Position numbers and translations under genes: made by a program. The notes under the pieces are model-generated. The model had not been told where the DNA came from and ran no database searches. It was given only the letters and a program-made list of their open reading frames with translations. This document shows positions 1 through 9,746 of a stretch of 64,000 nt of DNA, one piece after another. The stretch lies in the NCBI GenBank assembly GCA_958009055.1, contig OY253649.1:1240001-1304000 (forward strand), in the 5' to 3' direction. The first letter of the stretch is position 1; each line of letters starts with the position of its first letter. This stretch comes from Choricystis sp. odSpoLacu1. Taxonomy: Eukaryota; Chlorophyta; Trebouxiophyceae.

Positions 1-180
1 TGCGCGAAAAAACAAACGAAATGCGCGCGCGCGTCGCAAAACCGACAGCCGCTCTCTGCTCTCCCTCCCCACCTCCCTTCCACACACTCACTCTGGTCGC
101 GTATCTCGGCCATCACGGCCGCCTTGGCAGGGCTGACGACCGGCAGGTCGGCCTTGTCAGCCTTGCGCTTGGGCGGCATT
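1..180 (-). CDS. 5' end of an unknown gene, running off the left edge
   Basis: An ATG at 180 (minus strand) opens a short basic exon beginning MPPKRKADKADLPVVSPAK and reaching a GTGAGTG donor near 92. The rest of the segment has a GA-rich intron start, as elsewhere in the window. The Lys-rich start (PPKRK) could be a nuclear localisation signal, but too little is present to assign a family. The start is divergent from the small gene at 406. Partial; function unknown. Confidence 0.45.
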
Positions 181-405
181 GAAGATTGAGCGATGGGCGA
201 GGGTGTGGGCGCGGCCGTTGGCGCGCTGTGTGGCGAGGTATATGCGTGGCGGCAGAGAGAGAGTCGCGGGGGCAGGCGTGGCTGCCGTGTGCGAGGGTGT
301 GGGGCGTGCCAACTGCCTGAGACACACTGGCGCGAGTGTGAGTGTGTGCGCGGAGAGCACGTCGTACATCCCTTTTTCCTCTTTCCTGCACCTTGTCTCC
401 CACAC

Positions 406-522
406 ATGCCCAGCGGCGACGCCGCCCTCGGCCTGCTGCTCGTTTGCCTACTGTCAGTGCTCGCCGCTGTCGCCCTGACCGCTGTGCGCGACGCACCCCG
501 CCCCCGGCCCAAGGCTGAGTGA
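406..522 (+). CDS. possible 38-residue single-pass membrane micro-protein
   Basis: A short ATG-to-TGA frame preceded by a CA-rich leader (typical of starts in this window) encodes about 38 residues. These are a short polar N-terminus (MPSGD), one hydrophobic helix of about 21 residues (residues 6-27) and a basic, proline-rich tail ending PKAE. This looks like a small membrane-complex subunit (the size of OST4 or small photosystem subunits), but it matches none that I can name. The frame is short and the region is GC-rich, so chance is possible. It is divergent from the gene starting at 180. Confidence 0.35.
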   Translation: MPSGDAALGLLLVCLLSVLAAVALTAVRDAPRPRPKAE

Positions 523-753
523 TAAAAAACACAGCGCGTGTTCTGTCTGGTGGGGAAACGAGGCACCGTTGCTTGCCTTGCCTCCCTGCCATTGGAACGA
601 GCGTTTGACGTTTGACACACGTGTGGGGGTAGAAGTCGCACACAGCTGCCGCCGCTTCTGGGAAACGACGTTGCGTCGCCCAATTTGCCGCCGCCGAAAC
701 AACAACACACGCGTGTTGCTCTGTTCCCGCACACTCCTCCCTTCTTCTCCACA

Positions 754-2988
754 ATGAGGCGCGGGCTGCTGGACGACTACACCATGGAGCTGAGCGGGCG
801 CAAGGTGAGAGAGAGTGGTAGAGAGGGGCGGAAATTGAGGTAACGCGAAAAACCGGCGAACGAGCAACAAAGCCGACCCCCGACCAAAACCCCTCCCTCA
901 CCTCCACAGAAACGCCAACTCCTGCACGAACAAGCCGTCCGCGAAGCCGACCGCATCCTCGACGTCTTCCGCTGTGTCGAACGCCTGGCCGGCCTCACCC
1001 CCTCCGACCTGCGCCGCCTGGCGGTGCGCGGGTCCGACCGGTCAGACGGGCGGTCCGCGTCGGACCGCGGCCCGACCACGCTGCGCCTCGCGCGCGACGT
1101 CGCCTCCGGGGACGGCCCCCTGCGAGTGGATGTGGGGGACTTGGTGCGCGCGTTGCCCCGGCACGTGGTGGCGTGCATGCTGTCCGACTCCCCCCCGCCG
1201 CGGCGCGGCGCGCGCGGCGGGGGGGGGTGACGACGCCGACGCCGCTGCCGCGCGCGCCGCCTGGGTCGCCGACGTCACCCGCGCCCCGTCCATCACCGCC
1301 ACCGGGGCTGCCGACCATGCCGCCCGCTGCATGCGCCTGATGGCGGTGCTGGCGTCCGCCGCGGATGGTGGAGCCACCGTGTTTGCGCCCGCGGCCGACG
1401 CGGCGCGCTCAGACGCCGCGGTTCGTGGCGCCACCGCCGACGCCGCCGCCCTGTGCCTGCTGGCCGTGGCCGGCCCCCTTGGTGCGGCCGCGCTCCAGGC
1501 TGCGGCTTCCGGGGATGGAGACGCCGCCCACGGCGCGGCCGCCCTGGCGTCCGCATCGCTCGACGCGCTGTGGGCGGTGGCCCCGCGCAAACCCGCGGCC
1601 GCAGCTGCAGCCGCCGCCTCCCCCGGCGGCCCCTCCGCCCGCGCCCGGGACGCGGCAGCCTCAATTCTTGCCTCTGCGCGGGCGCCGTTGATCCTGCCCG
1701 CTGCCGCGGACGCGGTTCGCGTCGGCGCGCGCTGCGCGGCGGCCGCGCTCGCGTCCAAAGGGGACGCAGGCTACGACGCCGCCCGCCTGGCCGCCTCCGC
1801 GGCCGAGGGACTCACCTCCCTGGGTCAGTTGGTGGCGGTGCCCGCCTTTTATGCGGGGCTCGCGCGCCGGGACCCGTCCCTCGCCGGCCACCTGCGTTTG
1901 GTGCGCGACGCGCTCGCGCTCGCCCCCGCCTCCACCGGCGCGTCCCCCGCCGCCGCCACCGCGGCCGCCGTGACTGCCGCCCGCGGGGTGGCCCTGTTTG
2001 TGGCGCTGTCGGAGCATGCGGCCCCCCCCTTCCTGGATGTCGTGTTCGATGCCCCCGCCTCCCGCCCCCTCGCCATCGCCGTCGCGGACGCCGCCCTGGC
2101 CGCCGCCGCGGACGCCATCGTGGCGGGCACACCGTCGTGTGAAGACGGCACCGCCGGCGGTGGCGATGGCGACGACTGGGGGGGTGGGCGCCGCCCCCCC
2201 TCGTCCGCGGGGGACGGCTACCTCGCCCTCGCCTCCCTCTCCGCCGCTGAACTGCTGTCCGACGACTCCAACTACCGCGCCGAAGCCACGGCCGCCCTGG
2301 CCCCGGCCCTGGCGGCCGCCCTGCTGGCCCCGCCAGCGGCCTTCCGAGCGGCGTGGTGTGGCGGCGCGGCCGCGCGCGCGCGCGCCACGCGGCGGATGCT
2401 CTTGCACAGGGAGGCAAGCCGCTGCCCCTGGCGCCACCGACTCCGGACGCTGTAGCCAGGGCGGCGTCTTTGACGGCGGCCGTCATTGCGTCGGGTGGGG
2501 CGGCGCCGACCAGCAAGGGGGCCGCGTCGCCGCCTCACGCTGCACTGGCAGCCTCCGCACGCTGCATCGCCCTGTTCAAGATTCTGGGCAACCTGCACGT
2601 CTTCGACCCGTCTACGTGCGAACCCGACGCCGATGGCCGCGCCGCGCGCGCCCTGCTGGGGGCGGGACTGGTGCGATGCGCGGCCGACGTCACCGCCTCC
2701 GTCGACGACGCCGACCTGGCCCCCCACCCCCCCGCCGCCGCCGTCGCCGCCCGGGCGGCCGCCAACCTGCGCGCGTTGCGGTCGGCCGCGGCGGCCCTGC
2801 GCGAGGCGGCGGCCAGTGTGCCGCCCCACGCGCCGGATGCCCTTGTTGCTCCCGCTGAACTTAAACTGATTGATGGCCTTGCGGCCGCCCTGAGGACGGC
2901 GGCCACCGCGGCGGACGCGGGCAAAGGGGATCCCGGCATTGTGGCTGCTGTGGAGGCGGTGACGGCGGCGCGGGAGGGGCGGGGGTGA
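754..2988 (+). CDS. unknown Ala-rich helical-repeat-like protein, about 708 aa, two tract-linked frame breaks
   Basis: Exon 1 (754-804) encodes MRRGLLDDYTMELSGRK. A GTGAGA...CACAG intron (805-909) follows, and exon 2 runs to the TGA at 2986-2988. The frame breaks twice: in a G9 run (1219-1227), where the unshifted frame stops immediately, and in a (CG)n tract (about 2371-2385). Removing one repeat unit at each joins everything into one 708-codon frame. The N-terminus is helical and charged; most of the rest is alanine-rich with regular Leu/Ala spacing, suggestive of an ARM/HEAT-like solenoid. I do not recognise the family, and the real protein could differ if the breaks are genuine. Confidence 0.55.
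1219..1227. repeat. G9 run breaking the reading frame
   Basis: Upstream frame hits TGA directly after the run; the downstream frame is recovered if the run is one G shorter (or two longer). Confidence 0.7.
2371..2385. repeat. (CG)n tract breaking the reading frame
   Basis: Fourteen nucleotides separate the last codon of the upstream frame from the first CAC codon of the downstream frame: 3k+2, i.e. one CG unit too many. Confidence 0.7.
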
Positions 2989-3128
2989 GAGGGGAGAGTG
3001 CATGTGAAGTGCCAAAGAGAGATAAACACCGACAAAAAGGCGACAACGCATTTTGCCTTCCCTCTTCTCCGCGCGCGCATCGTGTGTCGACACACACACA
3101 CACACAAACGCTCTCTCCTTAACCCAGC

Positions 3129-3647
3129 ATGGCCACACGCTGCACGTTGGGCTGGCGGGTGCCGCCCCCGCCGCGCCGCGCCACACGCAGCGCTGCAGTA
3201 CCCACCCCGCCCCGCGCGTCCGATGAAGCTGTCGCCTTTTCCTACGCGGTGAAACGAGCCGCGGAGTGCATCCACGACGCTCCCAGGGGGCAACTGTTGG
3301 GCCGGGGGGGGGAGAGGTGCACCCTGGAGGATGGGGAGCGCCACGCGCGCCGCGCCGCGACGCTGCGGCCGCACGCGGCGGAGGCGGCGGAGCTGGTCGT
3401 GGAGGCTCTCGCCAAGCAGCGTGGGCGGGAGCAGGACGCGATCGGTGTGGCTGTCGACGCTCTGACCCACTGTGACGGGCTGCGGCAGGGCGACGGCGCG
3501 GCGCGCGCCGCGGCGCGCGTCGCGGCGGCCGCGCTGCACGCTGTCAAGCGGCGAGGCGGGGACCTGTCGGCTGCTGCTGCGTCACTGACAGCGGCTGCAT
3601 CAGAGGGCGTGCGGCAGGAGGTGGAGGCGGTGGCGCGTGAAGTTTGA
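3129..3647 (+). CDS. unknown 172-aa protein, possibly organelle-targeted
   Basis: A single exon with ATG at 3129 and TGA at 3645-3647. The first 35 residues are rich in Arg, Ala, Ser and Pro with almost no acidic residues, as in plastid or mitochondrial transit peptides. The remainder (about residues 36-172) is predicted mostly helical, with an Ala-rich amphipathic C-terminus ending VEAVAREV. No catalytic motif, metal site or membrane segment is visible. It follows the unknown gene 754-2988 in the same direction and is convergent with psbW. The family is not recognised. Confidence 0.5.
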   Translation: MATRCTLGWRVPPPPRRATRSAAVPTPPRASDEAVAFSYAVKRAAECIHDAPRGQLLGRGGERCTLEDGERHARRAATLRPHAAEAAELVVEALAKQRGREQDAIGVAVDALTHCDGLRQGDGAARAAARVAAAALHAVKRRGGDLSAAAASLTAAASEGVRQEVEAVAREV

Positions 3648-3960
3648 GTCGTTTTTTGTCTTCTGTTTTTTTCGCTGTCAAGAGTCTTGAGGGTGGCACG
3701 ATCCAACGCGCGCTGTCTCGCTTTACACGGGCCAGCACGCACACAAAGCCTCCACACACACCCCGAGCGGCCTTCCATGGTGTGGAAGTGGGGGGACGGC
3801 GGGAGGGGCAAGAGGGCGCGGGGCAAGGGTTTTTTGTCTTCTCAAACCCCCACACCCTCAGCCCCTCTCCACACACACGCCACACACATCAAAAGACCCC
3901 GTTTTTTCTTTTCCTGTTTTCTGTGGCTAGAGCAGCAGCACACTCACAATCCACTCACGC
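3648..3960. other. convergent intergenic region
   Basis: About 310 bp between two facing 3' ends. It holds T-rich runs, CA/GT-rich stretches and no convincing gene. Confidence 0.6.
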
Positions 3961-4816
3961 TCACAGCGACAGGCCGGAGTCGTCGCCCGACCCCCGCCTG
4001 GAGGGGCCGTCGCCGAGCTCGCGCGTGGCACCATAGTAGAGCGACCAGATGAGCGCAAACACGATGGGGACGGCCCACCCCTCGGCGCCCGAGATGCCGA
4101 GGGCTTTGCCGGTGCCCTCGCCGGCGAGGCGGTCGTCGACCTGGGGAGTGATGGGGAGAAGGGTGAGGAGGTGAGCGAACGCGGTCAAGGCTCGTTTCGT
4201 CGCTCTCTCTCTTGCCCCCCGCGGGGCGCCGCCGCCGCTCGCGCCGCGGCCTCGGCCCTCCCTCCAGACGCGCGAACCGAGCACTCGCAGCCGCAGACGG
4301 CGCAGCGCACGCGTGGGGAGCGCGGGCGGCAGGAGGACGGAGCGGTCCGACCCCTCCTGCCACCCATCCCTCAATTCCTTTTCCCTCGCCCGTCTCCTCA
4401 CTCACCAGCGCAAACGCGGGGTGGGTCGCCACCAGGGTGGAAACGGTGGCAGCAGTCATGGACAGCTTGGCGGCCAGCTGAGGGCGCGCGGGGAGGGGAG
4501 GGGAGGGGGGGAGGGCGGTGAGCGTTTGGGTTGGGTTGGGTGGCGCGAGACCGCGCGCGCGACTCCAAGCCGCGCCCTGCCACCCGCGATCTCGAGTGGC
4601 GGCACGCTGCGCTCACACACAGTGTGACCGCGCGAGTGGGGGCGCGGCAAAGGGCACGTGGGGAGGCGGCGGCCAGGGTCGCGCGCGCCGCGTCACCCTC
4701 TCTCTCCGCGCAAAAAACAAACAGTCGCGCACCTTGGCAACCGGGGCAGCCTTCTTGGCGGCGACGGGGCGGGCCGACGAGGCGACGATGACGCGAGCGC
4801 GGATGGCGGTGGCCAT
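3961..4816 (-). CDS. PSBW: photosystem II reaction centre protein W (PsbW) precursor
   Basis: PsbW is a small single-pass thylakoid protein that stabilises photosystem II supercomplexes. Three exons: 4733-4816, 4406-4477 and 3961-4140, giving 111 residues. Exon 1 (28 aa, MATAIRARVIVASS...) is a stromal transit peptide. Exon 2 (24 aa) is a hydrophobic thylakoid-transfer segment ending THPAFAL. Exon 3 carries the mature protein, starting VDDRLAGEGTG, with one membrane helix (WAVPIVFALIWSLYYG) and the family signature C-terminus DDSGLSL. Both introns have GTGAGT/GTGCGC donors and CAG acceptors. The Ala-X-Ala processing site lies just before the exon 2/3 junction. A short basic insertion (GPSRRGSG) precedes the conserved tail. 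It is divergent from eIF2-alpha. Family assignment is firm from the mature N- and C-termini. Confidence 0.93.
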
Positions 4817-5286
4817 TGTGGAGGGTGGAGAGGGTGGAAAGGGCGGAGGGGCGGGGAAGGAAAAGCGAAGGGGCCGAGTGTTGTTTGTCGAGAGGAATTC
4901 ACCGTGAGCGTGACTTCTTTTTCTTCTCTGTGGGCGCCGGCGCCTCTCCCTTCCGACAGCGCTCCCAGGTGTGTGTGCGCTGCTGCTCTCTCGCCCCTGT
5001 CACCTGGCGTGGCGTCGGCCGGGCAGAGGAGGGGGAGGCACGGGGTGTGTGCGCGTCCGCCGACAGGCCGATCGGAAGGGGGCCGCCGGCTCTCCTCCGG
5101 CGCGTCCGTTTCCCTGCGTCAGTCCCGCCCCTTGTGCAAACGCAGGGCGATTGCAGCATGGCAGGAGCGAGACGGTGGCCAGCGGGAGAGAGACACGCAC
5201 CCGGCAGCCGGCGTTGCGGTGGCTCTCCCACCGACCCCCCAGCCCCACCCACCCTCCACCACAGCTCCCCAAAACACACCTCCACC
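4817..5286. promoter_or_regulatory. shared upstream region of psbW and eIF2-alpha
   Basis: 470 bp between two divergent start codons. No TATA-like box or other motif stands out; both ends turn CA/CT-rich towards the start codons. Confidence 0.5.
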
Positions 5287-6463
5287 ATGGCGGCCGACTG
5301 CCGTATGTATGAGTCCAAGTACCCCGAAGTCGACGACGTCGTCATGGTGATGGTGCGTTGATGGGAATGGAAAAAAGGAGAGAGAGAAACACCAGCGACG
5401 CTCTGCACCACACAGACCCACCCACGCCCACCCTCCCCACCACCAGGTCAATAACATCGCGGAGATGGGGGCCTACGTCTCCCTGCTGGAGTATGCGGGG
5501 GCTGAAGGCATGATCCTGCTGTCTGAACTGTCTCGGCGGCGCATTCGTTCTGTCAACAAACTAGTCAAGGTCGGCCGCGCAGAGCCCGTCGTCGTCCTCC
5601 GCGTCGACCGGGACAAAGGCTACATCGACCTCAGCAAGCGGCGGGTGTCGCCTGAAGAGGCGGCCGCGTGCGAGGACAAGTACAACAAGGTGTGAGGGGG
5701 AGGAGGGAGGGTGGGGTGAGAGTGGGGGGACGTACGTGTGTTTGTGCTGTGTTTGGTTTGTGCTCACTTCCCTCCCTTCCCACCACCCACACTCCACCAG
5801 TCCAAACTCGTGCACTCCATCATGCGCCACGTGGCGGACACCACCCACACCGACCTGGAGACGCTGCACCGCGAAGTCACGTGGCCTCTGTACCGTGCTT
5901 ACGGCCATGCCGCCGACGCGCTCAAAGCCATGGTCGCCGATCCGGACGCCGTGCTGGCGCGCGCGTCCGCGGAGGCGCACGGGGGGGCGCCGATCCCCTG
6001 CATGACGCCGGCGGTGAAGGATGCACTCCTGAAAAACGTGCGGCGGCGGTTGACGCCACAGCCCCTGAAAGTGCGGGCAGACGTGGAGCTGACCTGCTTC
6101 GCGTTTGACGGCGTGCTGCACATCCAGACCGCCATGCGGGCGGCTGCGGCGGCGGGCACGGAGGCGTGCCCCGTGTCGATGAAACTGGTTGCCCCTCCCC
6201 TGTACGTCCTAACCACCACGACTCTCGACAAACAGGCTGGGATCGCCACCCTGACCGCCGCCTGCGACGCGGCAGCTGCGGCTGCGTCCGCTGCAGGCGG
6301 CCGCCTCGTGGTGCGGGAGGCCGCGCGCGCGGTGTCTGAGCGCGACGACCGCGCACTGACGAACCACCTGGCCGCCCTCGAGTCCGCCAACCGCGAAGTC
6401 GCGGGCGACGACGACGACTCAGACGGCGACGACGTGGACGGTATGGGCGATTTGCCAGAGTGA
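5287..6463 (+). CDS. EIF2A: translation initiation factor eIF2 subunit alpha
   Basis: The alpha subunit of eIF2 helps deliver initiator Met-tRNA to the 40S ribosome, and its phosphorylation shuts down general translation. Three exons (5287-5352, 5447-5689, 5801-6463) encode 323 residues. The N-terminal S1 domain contains the segment [14 protein letters not shown], and the target serine of stress kinases (GCN2 in plants) is Ser51 counting Met. [14 protein letters not shown] follows. The central helical domain and the C-terminal alpha/beta domain ([30 protein letters not shown]) are complete, and the tail is acidic ([15 protein letters not shown]). Length and order match the eukaryotic family. 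A purine (AG)n tract follows the stop directly. The assignment is firm. Confidence 0.97.
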
Positions 6464-6551
6464 AGAGAGAGAGGGAAGGAGAGTGTGTTTTTTCTTTTCT
6501 GCGCTGGTGGTGTTATAAAAAAACTTGCCCCAAAACACACACTCTCGTCTC

Positions 6552-7538
6552 TCACTCTCCGCCACCGCCCCGCCGCAGGGAGCGCGGCCTGCGCTGGGCC
6601 AGGCCGGTGCCCGTGTCCATGGCGCCGGCGTCGTCGTCATCGTCGGCGGCGGCGGTGGCCAGGGCGGCGGCTGTGACGTCAACGCTCGGCCGCGGCGGTG
6701 GCGGCGGTGGCAGCGGCGCGGACGCTCCTTCTCTCCTCTCACTGCGCGGACGATACTGGGCAGCACCATCCCCCGTCGCCACGGTGGCGCGTTCAGGGTC
6801 GGCGGTGGCGGCGGTGGTGGCGGCTGCAGTCGCGGCGCGGCGTGCGTCCGCCACCGCCGCCGGCGACGCAGCATCCCCGCCGCCGCCGCCACCCAAGGTA
6901 ATCGGCTCATCCAACTCGTAGAGAACGAATTTTTCGGGGTGTCGAACGTGCAGGGGCAGCGCGTCCGGGCGGCCTCGGCCCCTGCCGCGCCCACGCCCGC
7001 CGCCACCACGCCCGCCGCCTTTTCGCCGGTGGGGAGGCAGCCAGGGCTCCGCCACCCCCTCAAACCGCACTCGCCGGCGAGTGCGGTCGGGGCGGGAGAA
7101 TTCAGCCTGGGAGGCGGCGGCAGCGCGGTCGGCAGCAGCAACAGAGCTGCCGCCCCCACCCCTCCCGCCCCCCCCCTCCTCCAGGTCGGCCGCATCAAAC
7201 GCGGCCGTGCCCCGGGGAGGCGGCACGTCGGCGGCAGCAGCCGCAGTGGTCCCCAGGGCTGCCCTGTCGTACGCATCTTCTTCTGCTTCCCTTTCCAGGC
7301 CACTGCAGAACGCGACCGACGGCGCGAACCCGTCTCGCCGCGCATCCGCCACCGCGTCCGCGTCGATCAGCGCGGGCGGCGGGGCGGTGGCAGCGTCTTC
7401 GTCGTCGGAGGGTCCGGGCGACGCGTCTGCAGCACGCGGCGGCGGCGGGGCGGTGTCCACCGCCCAGGTGGTGGAGGGGGCGCCTACGCCGCCGCCCAGC
7501 GCGGCAAAGGCGGCGTCGACGCGGGCGGCAAAGTCCAT
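6552..7538 (-). CDS. TSSC4: TSSC4-like protein (U5 snRNP biogenesis factor), 328 aa
   Basis: A single exon from ATG at 7538 to TGA at 6552-6554. The protein is mostly disordered: acidic and Ala-rich in the first 130 residues, then a basic Gly/Arg segment (GGGRGGGGRGRGRGRGR). The recognisable part is the short conserved block at about residue 200, VRHPEKFVLYELDEPI, preceded by RRVRFEGVAEPW; this resembles the TSSC4 family core (HPE-[KR]-[FY]-x-x-Y-x-L-D/E). TSSC4 in animals assists assembly of the U5 and tri-snRNP. The match rests on one short motif, so family membership is likely but not proven. It is divergent from PRPP synthetase (142 bp between starts). Confidence 0.6.
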   Translation of the reverse strand: MDFAARVDAAFAALGGGVGAPSTTWAVDTAPPPPRAADASPGPSDDEDAATAPPPALIDADAVADARRDGFAPSVAFCSGLEREAEEDAYDRAALGTTAAAAADVPPPRGTAAFDAADLEEGGGGRGGGGSSVAAADRAAAASQAEFSRPDRTRRRVRFEGVAEPWLPPHRRKGGGRGGGGRGRGRGRGRPDALPLHVRHPEKFVLYELDEPITLGGGGGGDAASPAAVADARRAATAAATTAATADPERATVATGDGAAQYRPRSERREGASAPLPPPPPPRPSVDVTAAALATAAADDDDDAGAMDTGTGLAQRRPRSLRRGGGGE

Positions 7539-7680
7539 ACAGAGAGAAGCAAAAATGACCGATGCCGAGCGAAGGTGTGCCTTGGGCCGCGCTCGTTCTT
7601 TTCAGTCTTGCAACTCTTCTTTGTCGCCGCCCTGCGGGCTCTGCCTCCCCCCCCCTCCCCCCCCCTCCTCAACACACGCG

Positions 7681-9508
7681 ATGTCGGCCCACGCTCCGCG
7701 GTCCGTGCTCGGGCGCCAAGGCCGGGCCCGCTCGCGAGGTGAGGATGAAAATTGGCAGTGTGCGGCCTGCTTCCCCCTGGCGGCCGCGCCAGGCGGTGGC
7801 GGCCGGGGGGGAGGGGGAGCCGCCGACTCCCCCGCCGCTTGCTTGGCACACAGGCCAACACACGCACAAGAGCTAGTCTGGACGCGTGACGCGGCTGCCG
7901 CCGTTGCTGCCCGCGGCGGGGGAGAGGGGCGGCTGAAGATAGGGATGCCGACCAGGCTCGCATCTCTCCCCCCTCGCTCACGCTTCCTCCCTTCCTTTCT
8001 CCCCCCACAGTCGTGTCGGCGGCCGCCCCCGCCCCTCGCAGCGGGTCGGCTGGACGCCAGGTGAGAGAGAGAGTGTGGGGGGGGGGGCGTGGGAGCGTGG
8101 CGCGGCGCGGGCGTCAGGCGGCGTTTTTAAAAACAAAAACGTCGCGCGTCTTCCCAACGGCTTTTCCACCCTCCACACAGCCTCCACCCCCCCTGCGCCG
8201 CCCCACCCCTCCATCATCCACTGGCGCGACCTCCGCCTCCCGCCCCCTGGCCTCCGGGTCGGGTGGCAAGCCCGTGCTGGACTCGTGGGCGGCGGACGCG
8301 CCGCCCGCGACGGCCGACGCGCGCCGTGCGACGCAGCCCGCGGCCTCGCCGCCGTCCCCTTTCCTGCCACCTCCCTCCTCGTCGCCCGGCACCACCTCCA
8401 TCGTCATCCTGCCGGGGCCGCGGGCGCGGTCGGGGGGCGGCACCCGGCTGCGCCTGTTTTCGGGGACCGCCAACCCCGCCCTCGCCCAGGAAGTGGCCTG
8501 CTACCTGGGCCTCGACCTCACCCCCGTCAAGATCAAGCGCTTCGCAGACGGCGAAGTCTATGTCCAGGTGCAGGAGTCCATCCGCGGGTGCGACGTGTTT
8601 TTGATCCAGCCCACGTGCCCGCCCGTCAACGACCACCTGATGGAGTTGCTCGTCATGGTGGACGCCTGCAAGCGCGCCTCCGCCCGCTCCATCACCGCCG
8701 TCATCCCCTACTTTGGGTATGCGCGCGCCGACCGCAAGACGCAGGGGCGGGAGTCGATCGCGGCCAAGCTGACCGCCAACCTCATCACCGAGGCGGGCGC
8801 CGACCGCGTGCTCGCCATGGACCTCCACTCCGGCCAGTGTGTCGGCTACTTTGACATTCCCGTGGACCACGTGTACGGCGACTCCGTGCTGCTGGACTAC
8901 CTGGCGAGCAAGGTGAGTTTTTTTTTGGGGGGGGGGAGGCAGGGCTGTTTTTTTTTTTTTTGCCTGTGCTCGCCCCCTCCCCACCCCCACGTCTCCACTC
9001 ACACACGCCTGTCTCCCTCCCACCCGCATCCCCCACAGCGCATCTCCTGTGGCGACCTCGTCGTCGTCTCCCCCGACGTCGGCGGCGTCGCGCGCGCGCG
9101 CGCGCGTTCGCCAAGAAGCTGTCCGACGCCCCTTTGGCCATCGTGGACAAGCGGCGGTCCGCGCACAACGTGTCCGAGGTGGTGAACATTATCGGCGACG
9201 TCAAAGGCAAGGTCGCTGTCCTCGTGGATGACATGATTGACACAGCTGGCACGATCACGAATGCCGCCGTCTCTCTGCATGAAGAAGGCGCGGCCGAGGT
9301 GTACGCCTGCACCACGCACGCCGTGCTGTCGCCACCTGCGACCGAGCGCCTGGCCAGCGGCGTGTTCCACGAGGTGATTGTGACCAACACCATCCCCGTG
9401 GCGCGGGACGCCGCGTTCCCCGAGCTGACGGTGCTCTCCGTTGCCAACCTACTCGGTGAAGCCATTTGGCGGGTGTACAACTCGTCCTCGTTGACAGATT
9501 GGAGGTGA
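7681..9508 (+). CDS. PRPS: ribose-phosphate pyrophosphokinase (PRPP synthetase), one frame break
   Basis: Makes PRPP from ribose-5-phosphate and ATP for purine, pyrimidine, histidine and tryptophan synthesis. Probable exons: 7681-7738, 8011-8060, 8181-8912 and 9039-9508, about 435 residues. About 120 N-terminal residues, rich in Ser, Pro and Ala, precede the catalytic domain and may be a transit peptide. The core starts at RLRLFSGTANPALAQEVA. Family motifs include FADGEVYVQVQESIRGCDVF, GYARADRKTQGRESIAAKL, LHSGQCVGYFD, DVGGVARARA and the PRPP loop VDDMIDTAGTI. The frame breaks inside the (CG)n tract at 9090-9106: 17 nt stand where the conserved family spacing (VARARAFAKKL) needs 15. The first two exons are inferred from splice sites only. 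Confidence 0.93.
9090..9106. repeat. (CG)n tract breaking the PRPS frame
   Basis: Between the GTC codon and the TTC of FAKKL there are 17 nt of alternating GC. The conserved protein spacing needs 15, so one CG unit is in excess. Confidence 0.85.
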
Positions 9509-9746
9509 TGGTGGAGAGTGGGTTGGGAGGGAGGGAGAGAGGGGACGGAGGCGGACAGAGAGAGAGAGACGACGACCCGGCCCCCGCGGGGTTCACCCGC
9601 AGGGCGGTGGGTGACCGTTTTCTTCTTCCTTGAACCTTTTTTTTTGTTAACACACCACGAACCATCGGAAAAAAACATGCACTTGAATTAAAAACAAAAC
9701 ACCAGGAGAAAACAAAACACGAAAAACACTCTCTTCCTTCCTCCTT

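Noticed and set aside
1206..1240. The TGA after the G9 run as a true stop of a short protein
   Set aside because: Coding composition continues unbroken in the shifted frame for another 1.7 kb.
9090..9106. Frame break in PRPS explained by a tiny intron
   Set aside because: No GT...AG pair exists within the tract, and the conserved protein spacing is explained by a single CG unit.
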